Positions 48,931 to 58,111 of a DNA stretch of 64,000 nt are shown here, in pieces. Source of the DNA: Ferrimonas sp. YFM (GTDB lineage: Bacteria > Pseudomonadota > Gammaproteobacteria > Enterobacterales > Shewanellaceae); the NCBI RefSeq assembly GCF_030296015.1, contig NZ_AP027368.1, positions 2,170,001 through 2,234,000 of the forward strand, written 5' to 3'. Each line of letters opens with the position of its first letter. Position 1 is the first letter of the stretch. Below the pieces are notes generated by a model. That model was given only the letters and a program-made list of their open reading frames with translations. It was not told where the DNA came from and made no database searches. The position numbers and the translations under genes were made by a program.

Positions 48931-49353
48931 CAGTATCACTCTCTTGTCTGCTTGGGGTTGCGGGTGGTCACCTGGGTGCCACCCATCGGTTTTTGATGGC
49001 TCCAGAATAGGGAGGCGGTGTGAATAAGTTGGGCAGGGATATGAAAAATGAAGAACGGAATGTGAAAAGATATGAACAGATGCCGGGATAGTGTGAGTTA
49101 AGCCAAAGTTTTGACGCCGTGGCTGTTTTTTCCGGGCCGGACAATGTTCAGAAGCGTGAACTACCTCAATAGGAGTATCTGAAGTTTTTCCCAGGAGATG
49201 GGACGGATTGTGCTTGAGTGAGAGGCGTTCTCAGTCAGGTGACGGTTGTCATAAATAATATTAAATCAGTGAGTTAAACCGTGGTTGTTCGCGGTAGCCT
49301 GCCGGTGGGGTATGATGTCGCTTTTCCAGAGGTACTGAGGTGACTAGGTGAGC
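48931..49353. other. Divergent regulatory region between dmsE and an acetyltransferase gene
   Basis: A 423-bp gap. Near dmsE it holds a TATTCT -10-like hexamer on the minus strand (49004-49009) and directly upstream of it an array of tor boxes (49041-49081). I find no good -35 hexamer, as expected for an activator-dependent promoter. The right half (49100-49330) shows no recognisable element or ORF. Confidence 0.6.
49041..49081 (-). promoter_or_regulatory. TorR-binding array (tor boxes) upstream of dmsE
   Basis: Minus-strand decamers match the E. coli tor box CTGTTCATAT: an exact copy at 49072-49081, CTTTTCACAT at 49062-49071 directly abutting it, and TTTTTCATAT at 49041-49050; a degenerate copy lies between (about 49049-49058). 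Direct repeats with 10- and 21-bp steps put them on one face of the helix, as in the E. coli torC promoter, and they sit just upstream of the predicted dmsE -35 region. Confidence 0.75.
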
Positions 49354-49899
49354 ATGACTGAGTTGGAGAAGATGCGCGCGGGAGAGGTGTATTCTATGTT
49401 TGATGACGAACTGGACCTGCTCAGGGCCAAGGCCGAACGCCTTATCTTCCAGTTCAATCATGAGCCGGACCGGCAAACCCGCCGCCGTCATCTCGAGGAG
49501 CTGGGCATTAAGATGCACCCCAGTGCTCATATCCAGCAGCCCTTCACCACCTGTTATGGCTGCCACATCACACTGGGGGCCAACAGCTTCATCAATTGGG
49601 ATGCGGTGATCCTGGACCACGGCGGTGTCACCATAGGTGATCAGGTGCTCATTGGCCCCAAGGTTCAGATCTACACAGTAAACCACGCCCTGGATGCCGC
49701 CGCCCGTGCCGCAGGTGAAGAGCGGGCCCAACCTGTGGTGATCGGCGATCGCGCCTGGATCGGCGGCGGCGTGATCATCCTGCCCGGTGTCACCATTGGG
49801 GAGGAGGCCATAGTGGCCGCCGGTGCCGTGGTGACCCGGGACGTGGCCCCAGGCGATCGTGTCGGCGGCAACCCGGCAAAATCATTGGTAAGAAAATAG
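49354..49899 (+). CDS. Hexapeptide-repeat O-acetyltransferase, maltose/galactoside acetyltransferase-like
   Basis: A 181-residue left-handed beta-helix acetyltransferase. An N-terminal helical cap (EKMRAGEVYSMFDDELDLLR) is typical of the Maa/LacA group, followed by hexad repeats from about 58 and the closing VAAGAVVTRDVAPGDRVGGNPAKSLVRK. The catalytic histidine is in YTVNHALD near 109-116. It would acetylate a sugar with acetyl-CoA. Start choice: ATG 49354, with GAGGTG 11 bp upstream, or GTG 49348 with GAGG at 7 bp. It is followed after 68 bp by the AraC regulator. Confidence 0.88.
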   Translation: MTELEKMRAGEVYSMFDDELDLLRAKAERLIFQFNHEPDRQTRRRHLEELGIKMHPSAHIQQPFTTCYGCHITLGANSFINWDAVILDHGGVTIGDQVLIGPKVQIYTVNHALDAAARAAGEERAQPVVIGDRAWIGGGVIILPGVTIGEEAIVAAGAVVTRDVAPGDRVGGNPAKSLVRK

Positions 49900-49967
49900 G
49901 AAATGTACAAGCCCGGCGGGGACGGTCGTGCTGAAATGGGCCGACCAATGACGAGCAAGGGGACAAA

Positions 49968-50780
49968 GTGAATCGGGTTTGTATCAGTCAGAGCAGTATC
50001 GAAGGGGTCGGCCTCATCGATGCCAGCTATGGCAATTTTGCCTTTCGTCGCCATTATCATCTGGAGTTCCACATCGGCCTTATCGTCGGCGGGGCTCAGC
50101 GCTACCATTGCCGAGGCGCCAGCCATCGAGCGGCGCCGGGCCAGTTGGTGATGATGCCACCGGACCAGCTTCATGATGGTCAGGCTCAGGATGAGGGGGG
50201 CTATCGTACCCGGGTCTTTACCCTGGGCACGTCCTGGCTGTCGCGCTCCCTGGGGGAGATGACCGGTGAGAGGGAACTGGCGTTCTCTGAGCATCAGGTG
50301 GATGACCCTGCGCTGTATCGGGGACTGGTGATGGCGCACCGGGTGCTGGGTGACAATCAAAACCCCAGTCTGGCGCGAGACTGCCTGCCTCTGGAGATGC
50401 TGGAACAATTGCTGAGCCGCCATGGCTCAATGAGGCTGCGCCGAACACCTAAGTTGGGCAGCCGGGATCTGGACGAGATACGTGATTATATGATGGACAA
50501 CCTGGATCAGCCCATTCGGCTGGCGGACCTGGCCAAGCTGTGCGGCCTGACCGAAGCGGGACTGACACGGGCCTTCAAGTCGACTACCGGCTTGCCTCCT
50601 TACGCCTGGCTGTCGCGCTTCCGCCTGGAAAAGGCGATGGCCTGGCTTAAAGGGGGACGCAGTGTCACCGCAGTAGCTCAAGCTGTAGGCTTCTATGACC
50701 AGGCCCATTTTTCCAAGGTGTTCAAGCAACAATATGGCCTGACCCCTGGTCAGGTACGAGGCTGGGGAGGCGAGCCATGA
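49968..50780 (+). CDS. AraC-family transcriptional regulator
   Basis: A 270-residue regulator: cupin-like N-terminal domain (residues 10-100, HYHLEFHIGLIVGG) and C-terminal double helix-turn-helix (LADLAKLCGLTEAGLTRAFKSTTGLPPYAWLSRFRLEKAMAWL, then VAQAVGFYDQAHFSKVFKQQYGLTPGQVR). The start is GTG 49968 with AAGGGGA 7 bp upstream. It overlaps the LysE exporter gene by 4 bp; AraC-LysE pairs of this kind are common, and the regulator probably controls the exporter. Confidence 0.9.
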   Translation: MNRVCISQSSIEGVGLIDASYGNFAFRRHYHLEFHIGLIVGGAQRYHCRGASHRAAPGQLVMMPPDQLHDGQAQDEGGYRTRVFTLGTSWLSRSLGEMTGERELAFSEHQVDDPALYRGLVMAHRVLGDNQNPSLARDCLPLEMLEQLLSRHGSMRLRRTPKLGSRDLDEIRDYMMDNLDQPIRLADLAKLCGLTEAGLTRAFKSTTGLPPYAWLSRFRLEKAMAWLKGGRSVTAVAQAVGFYDQAHFSKVFKQQYGLTPGQVRGWGGEP

Positions 50781-51433
50781 TCGCATCCGAGTCCAGTTTG
50801 CTGCTCACCCTGGCAACGGTGCACGCCATCGCCCTGGCCAGTCCGGGCCCGGATGTGGCTCTGGTGGTGCAAAGTGCCACCCGCTACGGACGACGCACCG
50901 GATTTCTGATTGCCCTGGGATTGTCCATGGGGATCCTGCTTCACTCCATCTTCAGCCTTACCGGGGTCAGCCTGCTGATTCAGCAGCACCCGTTGTGGTT
51001 TGTGATCATCAAGCTTGCCGGAGGCAGCTACCTGCTGTGGCTGGGCACGGGCGCCCTGGGGTATGTACTCAGGCACAGGGGAGAGGGGCGTAGCCTGGCC
51101 AAGGTCGAGGTCGAGCGGGGGCTGGATGCGCCTGTTAAGGCGTTTACCCGTGGTTTTATGACCAATCTGCTGAACCCCAAGGCGCTGGTGTTCTTTGTGT
51201 CGCTGTTCTCCACCCTGGTGCCGGCGGATCTTTCTCTTGAAGGCAAGTTGAGTGCGCTGGCGATACTCTGGTCCCTCTCCCTGTTCTGGTTTGCCCTGCT
51301 GGCGCAGTTGCTCACCTCCAAGGCACTGCAGGCCAGATTGCAACGGGCGGCGCTGACCCTGGATGGCATCTGCGGTGCGGTGTTTGTGCTGGTGGGCGGC
51401 GGCATCCTCTGGAGCACATTGACCTCCTTATAA
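50777..51433 (+). CDS. LysE/RhtB-family amino-acid or metabolite exporter
   Basis: A 218-residue inner-membrane protein with five to six hydrophobic helices and the family signature ASPGPDVALVVQSATRYGRRTGFLIALG near 21-48, with GGSYLLWLGTGAL near 84. It ends 1 bp before a strong terminator. It exports amino acids, homoserine lactones or similar small molecules; substrate is unknown. Translational coupling to the AraC gene suggests ligand-controlled export. Confidence 0.9.
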   Translation: MIASESSLLLTLATVHAIALASPGPDVALVVQSATRYGRRTGFLIALGLSMGILLHSIFSLTGVSLLIQQHPLWFVIIKLAGGSYLLWLGTGALGYVLRHRGEGRSLAKVEVERGLDAPVKAFTRGFMTNLLNPKALVFFVSLFSTLVPADLSLEGKLSALAILWSLSLFWFALLAQLLTSKALQARLQRAALTLDGICGAVFVLVGGGILWSTLTSL

Positions 51434-51457
51434 AAAACGCTCCCTCGGGAGCGTTTT
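51434..51457. terminator. Bidirectional terminator
   Basis: AAAACGCTCCC / GGGAGCGTTTT with a minimal TC loop, T-rich on both strands. It serves the LysE gene and the convergent DUF4785-like gene, which ends 6 bp further right. Confidence 0.9.
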
Positions 51458-51462
51458 GTTTG

Positions 51463-52683
51463 TCAGAGCACCAGTTGGGGCGAGACTTCAAGCAAAGGGG
51501 CCATCCTGCTCTGGTCCGTCAGGGTAAGGGTGGCCAGCCTGTAAGGGGGCGTCAGCCCTTGTTTGGCCAGCAAATCCGGGACCAGGGGCAGCTGCCAGGC
51601 GTGCTGCCCCGGCTCCAGCCACCGCGCAGCCTGAAGCTGATACGCCGGCGCCCAGTTGCCTGAGCTGTCGGTGCCTTCCAGCCACAAAGTGATCTGATAA
51701 CGGCCCTGGGCCGATGCCTGTACCTTCAGCTCGAGTGACTCCAGTGTGTGCCTCCCCCAGTGGGAGGTGATCTGGGGAGCCAAACTGAGGGTTCGGCTGA
51801 CCCGTTTGACGGCGGTTTTGACCGTACGCTTGACCTCCTGCCCGTCCACCCTTCGCAGGGAGGTGACCACCAGCTCATCCGGCGCCACTCCCGGCAGGGG
51901 CAGCGTCTGTCCGGACACGGCCAGGGTGGGTTGACCCTCAGAGCCGGAAAAGGCGAGCTCGATGTTCTCTCCTGTGCTTAATCTGAGGCTGGCGGTGCGC
52001 TCAACGATCTCCGCGTCGTCGCTGCCGGACAGCGTCAGTTCGACGGGAAGACTGGTCTGCTCAGCCGCGACACGAGCCGGGCTTGCCAGGCTCAGTGTCC
52101 AGGGGGAGTGCTTCTCCTTGACGTGCACCAGGTACTTGGCATCTGCCATCAGGGACTGGTTGACCTTGAGACGATAGGCGCCGGGTTTAAGGGACGCGGA
52201 CAGCACCAGGGCACTGGAGCCATCATCAATTCCCGCGGTGGCCAGGGCGTCGGCATCGGCCATGGACTCGACCAGGTTGGGTTGCGCCTGCTTGTCGCCA
52301 ACAGGGCGCAGTTCAATGGAGGAGGGAACGACGCTTTCCCCTTTAATCGGAGTGCCTGTGTCCAGGTTCCAGCGAGGCGCAACCCGTATCAGGCTGCCGC
52401 CCTGGCTCAAAGGCAGGGCAACGCCGCGATTGAGCTCGGCGCCGCTGACCTCTGTCCAATACTCATCTGAGACCTGTTGTTGCACAGTTTGTGTGACAGG
52501 GCTGATGCCATCCCACAATTGTGCATAGCTGACGGCGTCCCGGCTCACCGGCAGTGGCTCGGCGGCGCTGTCGCTGAGGCTTTGTTCCGGCAGCTGCAGA
52601 GTCGCCGTGGTGCTAGAGTTGTCCTCAGAGCCACAGCCGCTGACGACTAAGGCAATGACGGGGACCAGTATCCAGTGCTTCAT
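51463..52683 (-). CDS. Secreted lipoprotein, probably DUF4785 family
   Basis: A 406-residue lipoprotein (VIALVVSGCGS, cysteine at 17). The mature part is beta-rich: an N-terminal region with SLIRVAPRWNLDTGTPI and a MADADALATAGIDDGSSALVLSA stretch, then two immunoglobulin-like beta domains and a C-terminal ISHWGRHTLES-type strand pattern with W-E/Q-A-W. I recall this as DUF4785, a family of unknown function found next to hydrolases in Shewanella-like bacteria. Its start overlaps the stop of the lipase-like gene by 4 bp, so they form one operon and may act together outside the cell. Confidence 0.65.
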   Translation of the reverse strand: MKHWILVPVIALVVSGCGSEDNSSTTATLQLPEQSLSDSAAEPLPVSRDAVSYAQLWDGISPVTQTVQQQVSDEYWTEVSGAELNRGVALPLSQGGSLIRVAPRWNLDTGTPIKGESVVPSSIELRPVGDKQAQPNLVESMADADALATAGIDDGSSALVLSASLKPGAYRLKVNQSLMADAKYLVHVKEKHSPWTLSLASPARVAAEQTSLPVELTLSGSDDAEIVERTASLRLSTGENIELAFSGSEGQPTLAVSGQTLPLPGVAPDELVVTSLRRVDGQEVKRTVKTAVKRVSRTLSLAPQITSHWGRHTLESLELKVQASAQGRYQITLWLEGTDSSGNWAPAYQLQAARWLEPGQHAWQLPLVPDLLAKQGLTPPYRLATLTLTDQSRMAPLLEVSPQLVL

Positions 52684-53531
52684 AGCAGCTCCTCCACTCG
52701 GTTGCGCAACAGGGTGTCCAGATTGAAGCAGGCTCTGCGACTTTGATGGTGACTCAAGGGTTCACTGCCTCGGGTCTTGTCGGTGTCGGTGAACCAGGGG
52801 GTGCCGGCCGCCGATTGCGAGCGGCACTCGAGAAAGCCATCGGAGCAATCGTCCAGCCAGTTCTGAGTGACCTCAAGGGCAACCTGATACTGATAGCCGC
52901 CGCAATAGCTGTCACTGTCCCAGACGGCGGAGTCCACATCGGAGCCGATGACCGGGTGAAAGGCCGTGGGCAGGGTGGGCCTGCCTGATGTGCCATAAAG
53001 CCAGTTCTGGTTGTAATGGCTCATCCAGCTCACTTGTTGCATCTTGACCGCATCGCTGTCGTAGCCGAGGATCCAGCCCAGTGTCGATTCAAATACGGTG
53101 CCGTTGTGGACCGCATCTGCCAGCGGAGTGCCGCCACTGGAGGGGGCCAGGGCGATCACCTGGTGGGTGGCATTGATGATGGACGGATAGCGTCCGTCCC
53201 AGGTCGGGTTGGAGAGGATCCAACGCACCACGTTGCCGCCGTTGGAGTGGGTCACCAGTATCAGCGAATCATTGCCCTGATTGATAAAACCGGTCAACTG
53301 GCTGGCCAGGCAACCCGCTGCCTGGTCATCCCACATGTACTGATCAAAGTCGCAGTTGACCACCAGGTAACGGCTCGGATCGGGCAGCCCCTGGCGGACT
53401 GAGTCGACGAACTCCCGGGTCCAGTAATCATCCAGTGCATTGGTCTGTTTTCCGGTTCCGTGAATAAACACCAGGCCGGGGTCGGCCATGGCCAATGGCG
53501 CCCAAAGCAACGCCAGCATCAAACTCCTCAT
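52680..53531 (-). CDS. Secreted alpha/beta hydrolase (lipase-like)
   Basis: A 283-residue protein with signal peptide (LMLALLWAPLAMADPG). The alpha/beta-hydrolase strand GLVFIHGTGK near 19-28 supplies an oxyanion-hole H-G. The nucleophile elbow is THSNGGN near 95-101 (S-x-G after a histidine, in place of GxSxG). ALAPSSGGTPLADAV follows, typical of PHB depolymerase- and lipase-like enzymes. Cysteines (about ten) suggest disulfides. ATG 53531 follows AAGGAGGTGACA, one of the best ribosome binding sites in the window. Substrate is unknown; the overlapping DUF4785-like lipoprotein may be an accessory. Confidence 0.82.
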   Translation of the reverse strand: MRSLMLALLWAPLAMADPGLVFIHGTGKQTNALDDYWTREFVDSVRQGLPDPSRYLVVNCDFDQYMWDDQAAGCLASQLTGFINQGNDSLILVTHSNGGNVVRWILSNPTWDGRYPSIINATHQVIALAPSSGGTPLADAVHNGTVFESTLGWILGYDSDAVKMQQVSWMSHYNQNWLYGTSGRPTLPTAFHPVIGSDVDSAVWDSDSYCGGYQYQVALEVTQNWLDDCSDGFLECRSQSAAGTPWFTDTDKTRGSEPLSHHQSRRACFNLDTLLRNRVEELL

Positions 53532-53804
53532 TGTCACCTCCTTGTATTGTGTGGGAGGCCCCAACAGCTCGGACCTGTTTGCAACCTAGGGGGTGACGTC
53601 GCCCGGCGCAATCCCCCAAAAGGGACAATCACCCAGGCTAAGCCTCTGAATCATCGCCCAAATTTGGTTCGGGCTTGATATGACGCGAGGGCAAGGTCGT
53701 CAGGCCGCCACAGAATCAGCCTTGGCTTACAGCGAAAGCAGAAGGAGCAGCCTCCCTTTGGGGCGATTGTCTCCCCCGCTGTGCCAAGCCGTGGTCAGCT
53801 TGAA

Positions 53805-55466
53805 CTAACCTCGTCGGGCGCCCTGGAGGTGGGGAGCCATACAGCTGGCAAAAATGTCTAGGCTCCGGTCATACAGGCTGGTGCCGACGGACATCAGCCC
53901 CAACACCGAGTGAAACAGGTTGTCGTGAGAAAAGCTGCCATGTCGGGCCAGGCGTTTCAGACACTGATTGTCTAACCCCTTGCTGGCCGCAAAGCTCTGG
54001 TTGCTCCAGAACAGCATGGGCACCTGGGTCTGCTCTTTTGGAGCCAATGAATAGGGAAAGCCGTGCAGATAAAGCCCATTTTCGCCCAAAGACTCACCAT
54101 GGTCAGACAGGTAGAGCAGGGCGGTGTTGTGGCTGCTACCGAACTCGGAGAGGGCATCGATCACCTGACTCAGCACATAATCGGTGTAGTAGAGGGTATT
54201 GTCGTATACATTGACCAGCTCCTCTTCGGAGCAGTTTTCGATGCTCGCCTGTTCACAGGCCGGAGTGAAAGGCCCCATCTCTTTGGGGTAGCGTTTGAAA
54301 TAGGTGGGACCGTGGCTGCCAATCAGGTGCAGTACGATGACGCCATCCTTTTTGGAGTGGCGAAGTTGCCGTTTTAGCGGAGAGAGCATTACCTGGTCGA
54401 CGCAGACACTGCCGTCACACCACTTAGGATGTTCGGATGGGTCCATCATCAGCATTGGGATGCGGTCGGCCACGCCCTTGCTGCCGCCATCGTTTTCCAA
54501 CCACAGGGTCTCCAGGCCAGCATAGTCGAGCAGATCCATCAGGTTGGATTGGTTGCGCGCCTGAGTGGCGTCGTAGTTGTCCCGGGTAAAAGGGGAGAAC
54601 ATGCAGGGAACCGATACCGAGGTAGCGGTTCCGCAGGAACTGACATCTTGGAAGGGGATCACCCCTCGCGCTCGGGTAAAGGGGTTGGTGTCTCGCTGAT
54701 AACCATAGTGGGCCAGGTTCTGAGCCCGGGCGGTTTCGCCCACCACCAGCACCAGCAGATCGGGTTTCTCCTCGTCAGCTGGGGTTGTCCGGTGGGCATC
54801 CTGGCCGATCACCTTGAAAGGCTGGGGTGGGGCGAGGTAAGTGTGAGACAGGTACTTGGCGCCGCTGTAGAGAGCGTGAGTAGGGATGATCATGCTCTTG
54901 AGATAGTTGTTGTTGCGGCCTACGGAGGCATAGTCCTGGTAGTAGACAAGGGCAATGCTGACTACCGAGGCCAGACAGGCCAATACGACTGCCAGCGAAG
55001 CCAATGTCGACCTGATACGACCGGGCGCACTCTGAGGTGCTCGCCAGATCAACACCGAAGGCAGCAGTGCCGTAACCAGAAACCACAGCAGCGCCTGCGG
55101 GGTCAGGTAGGCCAGAGCCTCGCCGCTGTGGGTTTCCGCGATGTTCTCTATCATGCCGTAATCGAAGACGACGCCGTAGGTCAGTGATCCGTAGCTGGCC
55201 AGGGAGGAGAGGACCACCAGGGTGCAGAGAAGGGGCTTTTTCTGCGGGCCCCAGCACAGCAAGGTAAACAGCAGCGTCAGAACGGAGCAGACAAACAGTG
55301 GGATGGACAGCACAAAGCCGGGGTCTACCCGACCCAGCCCGGCGAAGATCTCAGCCAGCTTGCGGTAGAAGGGGTAGTTGAGAAACAGGCCGATGTAGAG
55401 GGCGACCAGCAGGGGCAGGTGCCAGGGACGAAAGCGGATGGGTTTGGTAGTGGCTGGGTTGGTCAA
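53805..55466 (-). CDS. Phosphoethanolamine transferase, EptA/EptB/MCR-type
   Basis: A 553-residue protein: five membrane helices in the first 200 residues, then a periplasmic alkaline-phosphatase-type domain. The catalytic threonine is in VVGETARAQNLAHYGY, with metal ligands expected there, in GSHGPTYFKRYP and in YLSDHGESLGENG. Several cysteine pairs (SSCGTATSVSVPCMF, WCDGSVC, CEQASIENC) match the disulfides of EptA and MCR. It adds phosphoethanolamine from phosphatidylethanolamine to lipid A, lowering polymyxin sensitivity. A TTG start at 55466 behind AAGGAGAGAG is better than the longer frame. No two-component partner adjoins it. Confidence 0.9.
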   Translation of the reverse strand: MTNPATTKPIRFRPWHLPLLVALYIGLFLNYPFYRKLAEIFAGLGRVDPGFVLSIPLFVCSVLTLLFTLLCWGPQKKPLLCTLVVLSSLASYGSLTYGVVFDYGMIENIAETHSGEALAYLTPQALLWFLVTALLPSVLIWRAPQSAPGRIRSTLASLAVVLACLASVVSIALVYYQDYASVGRNNNYLKSMIIPTHALYSGAKYLSHTYLAPPQPFKVIGQDAHRTTPADEEKPDLLVLVVGETARAQNLAHYGYQRDTNPFTRARGVIPFQDVSSCGTATSVSVPCMFSPFTRDNYDATQARNQSNLMDLLDYAGLETLWLENDGGSKGVADRIPMLMMDPSEHPKWCDGSVCVDQVMLSPLKRQLRHSKKDGVIVLHLIGSHGPTYFKRYPKEMGPFTPACEQASIENCSEEELVNVYDNTLYYTDYVLSQVIDALSEFGSSHNTALLYLSDHGESLGENGLYLHGFPYSLAPKEQTQVPMLFWSNQSFAASKGLDNQCLKRLARHGSFSHDNLFHSVLGLMSVGTSLYDRSLDIFASCMAPHLQGARRG

Positions 55467-55589
55467 AGACTCTCTCCTTACAGGGGCATTGGCGGGGGAG
55501 AGCAATTATCCAAAAGGCGTGAGGGAAACGGCGTAAGCACATTGCAGCCTAGGCCGGGCTCAGGGTAAGGGCGGGGTAAGCTAAGGTAA

Positions 55590-55611
55590 CCGGGTGATGG
55601 GGATCACCCGG
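55590..55611. terminator. Perfect hairpin, possible second terminator
   Basis: CCGGGTGAT / ATCACCCGG around a GGGG loop, 9-bp perfect stem. It lies between the terminator of the chemoreceptor gene and the eptA-like gene. No T-run. Confidence 0.5.
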
Positions 55612-55618
55612 CCACAAA

Positions 55619-55669
55619 TAAAAACCGGGCGGCCGCAGATACTGGTTGGGCGAGGCAAGCGGCCGCCCG
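55619..55669 (-). terminator. Terminator of the chemoreceptor gene
   Basis: CGGGCGGCCGC / GCGGCCGCCCG, an 11-bp perfect stem with a 22-nt loop, followed on the minus strand by GTTTTTATTT; 6 bp after the stop codon. Confidence 0.85.
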
Positions 55670-55675
55670 AAGAAA

Positions 55676-57643
55676 TCAGAGGGAAAACTGTCGCGTCTGC
55701 TGCTCTAGCTGACCGGAGAGCTGAGACAGTTCACCGCTGGAGTCCGCAATGGTGCGGGTGGCCTCCTCGGTTTCGCGGATCCCGGTATCGATCACCTCAA
55801 TGTTGCGGGCAATCTCCTCGATGGTGGAGGCCTGCTCTTCGGCTGCGGTGGCGATCTGGGTGACCATGTCGTTGATCCCCTTCACCTCGGCGGACACCTG
55901 CTCATTGATCTCTGTGGCCATCTGAGCGATCTCCTGCACCTCTGTAGCCTGGCCGACATTGGCATGCATCATCTCGGCGGCGGAGTTGGTGCTGGAGACA
56001 ATGGACTCGATGATCCCTTCGATCTCTGTGGTCGACTCCTGGGTGGATTGAGCGAGCTTACGCACTTCATCGGCCACCACGGCGAAGCCGCGGCCGTGTT
56101 CACCGGCCCGGGCCGCTTCGATGGCCGCATTCAGGGCCAGCAGGTTAATCTGCTCAGATATCTGTTTGATCACCCCGAGGACGTTGACGATCTTGTCGCT
56201 GTTCTGTCTCAGCTGCACCATCTCCTCGGCGGTGGAGCGGGTGGTGTCCCCCAGAGAAACCAGGGACTGGTAAGTGTGCTGGATGTGACTGGTGCCCTCC
56301 TGGGACTTTTTCATCACTTCGTCACAGACGGAGGAGGCCTGGGCAGTGGTGGCCGCCACTTCGCTGATGGTCGCGGTCATCTGGGTGGTGGCGGTAACCG
56401 CCTGGGCGGATTGACTCTGTTGCTCCGCCGCAGACGCACTGGTCTGTTCGGTGACGGCAGCCAACTCCTCGGCGGTCGACGCCTGTTGTCCGGCAACCTG
56501 AGTCAGTTCCCCAATCACCAGCTTGAGTCGCTGAGTCATCTCCCCAAGGGCGCGTTGAAGCTGGCCCACCTCATCGAAGCGGGTTACCTCGACCTCACCG
56601 GTGAGGTCGCCCTGGGATACGGTCTCGGCGGTTTTGGCGGCGGCAATGATGGGGTTGGCCAAGGCCCGGCTGAACATCAGTCCGAACAGGGCAACCACAC
56701 TGGACACCAGCGCTAGGGTGACAAGGATGATCCAGCCGGTGCGCTCAAGGCTGGCAAAGGCTTCGTCGGCGTTCATCTCGCTGATCACCGCCCAACGGAT
56801 GTTGCCGATGTCCAGCGCACCATAGGCGCTGAGCACCTCATGGCCGTTGTATCCATCCACCAGCGCGATGCCACTCTCCCCCCGCAGGGCGGCCCTGACT
56901 GAAGGGTTATCGACACCGTTGTCCTCGACGGTTCCGGCGAAACTGGCCACCAGGGAGCGATTTTCCGGGTCCAGAAGGGAATCGGAGCGCATGCGGTAAT
57001 CCGGCCCCACCAGGAAATTCTCCCCTGTGTCGCCCATGCCGCTGCGGATCGCCATGGTGTCGCGAATCTTATCCGATGAAAGCTGCAGGGCCAGCAAGTG
57101 TCCGTTGCTCATGGGCTCGGCAATAAAGGCGGCCGGGGCGTCGTTGCTTGGGGCGTAGGGAGCGAAGTCGGTGATGCCAAACTGGCCGGTGGAGGCCACT
57201 TGACGCAACAGCTTGCCCAGTCCGGAGCTGGCATAGGTTCCGGTAAACATGTTGGTTTGATAATCCGCCTCGTGGGTCACCGTGAAATAGACGTAACCGG
57301 TTTCATCCACCAGAAACAGGTCGTAGTAGCCATAGTCATTGATGTAGTCCGCAAAAAACTGGGCGTAACTCTGCGGGGGAAGGTGAGGCACCGCCTCGGC
57401 GAGGATTTTGATGTCCACCTCCCGTTCATGGAAGTAGGCGGTGAGCTCCTTGCGTTTCATCTCGTTGATGGCGGACAGCTGGTTATATACCTTCTGCTCC
57501 ACGTCGGCCCTGGACTGAAATGTGGCGATCAGTGTGGTGATCAGAGCGGGAACCAGGCCAATGAGCAGAAAGGCCAGGGTCAGTTTGGTTTTCAGGCCCC
57601 ACTGTCGGTAGAAGGGCGCGTTGGTGGCTTGAGCATCAGCCAT
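55676..57643 (-). CDS. Methyl-accepting chemotaxis protein with Cache-type periplasmic sensor
   Basis: A 655-residue chemoreceptor. A membrane helix at 20-42, a periplasmic dCache-like domain to about 305 ([42 protein letters not shown]), a second helix at 310-332, HAMP to 385, and a long coiled-coil signalling domain whose hairpin tip reads [36 protein letters not shown] near 495-530. It has no CheR-binding pentapeptide; the C-terminus is QTRQFSL. It lies alone behind a terminator, divergent from a second chemoreceptor across 468 bp. Confidence 0.93.
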   Translation of the reverse strand: MADAQATNAPFYRQWGLKTKLTLAFLLIGLVPALITTLIATFQSRADVEQKVYNQLSAINEMKRKELTAYFHEREVDIKILAEAVPHLPPQSYAQFFADYINDYGYYDLFLVDETGYVYFTVTHEADYQTNMFTGTYASSGLGKLLRQVASTGQFGITDFAPYAPSNDAPAAFIAEPMSNGHLLALQLSSDKIRDTMAIRSGMGDTGENFLVGPDYRMRSDSLLDPENRSLVASFAGTVEDNGVDNPSVRAALRGESGIALVDGYNGHEVLSAYGALDIGNIRWAVISEMNADEAFASLERTGWIILVTLALVSSVVALFGLMFSRALANPIIAAAKTAETVSQGDLTGEVEVTRFDEVGQLQRALGEMTQRLKLVIGELTQVAGQQASTAEELAAVTEQTSASAAEQQSQSAQAVTATTQMTATISEVAATTAQASSVCDEVMKKSQEGTSHIQHTYQSLVSLGDTTRSTAEEMVQLRQNSDKIVNVLGVIKQISEQINLLALNAAIEAARAGEHGRGFAVVADEVRKLAQSTQESTTEIEGIIESIVSSTNSAAEMMHANVGQATEVQEIAQMATEINEQVSAEVKGINDMVTQIATAAEEQASTIEEIARNIEVIDTGIRETEEATRTIADSSGELSQLSGQLEQQTRQFSL

Positions 57644-58111
57644 GAATCATCTCCCCTTGGTGACTCAGCCTTAGGCCTTGTCCAAGCGGTTCGCTCCCTG
57701 AACTGTTATTAGGTCTCCCATTCCGTGAGATGACTCAATTCTTTGTTTTTTTTGTGTTCAGGCCCATGAATGAGCCTCAGGCAGCATAACCCGTATAGGT
57801 TGCAGTTTTGTTAACTTGGTTTTTAAGCGGAATTACTGCACCGTTTAACTTGATATTTGCCGCTTAATAACAATGATATACACCCTTATTTATTTAGCTT
57901 TTAAGCAAAAGCGTAACCCTGGCAGCGTTCAGGCTCGCGCAATCCGGCCTTTTGTGAAGGGCCAGTATTGCAATTTGGGGGTGTGGACAGGGTGCGGGAT
58001 GCATCAAATAATTCACAACTTCCTGAGCTAACGCTGATTTTGGTTACATGGATGTAGGCATGTGCTCACTTAAGGATATTCTTAAGTAGAGACGTTATTG
58101 GGGATAGCCTT
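57644..58111. other. Divergent intergenic region between two chemoreceptor genes
   Basis: 468 bp, AT-rich in its middle. It contains a perfect ACTTAAG-N6-CTTAAGT inverted repeat at 58068-58087, just upstream of the second chemoreceptor. I find no convincing sigma-28 or sigma-70 hexamers and no ORF with a ribosome binding site. Confidence 0.6.
58068..58087. promoter_or_regulatory. Inverted repeat ACTTAAG-N6-CTTAAGT
   Basis: Perfect 7-bp arms, 24 bp before ATG 58112. Position over or just after the promoter suggests a repressor operator; an mRNA leader hairpin is the alternative. Confidence 0.5.
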
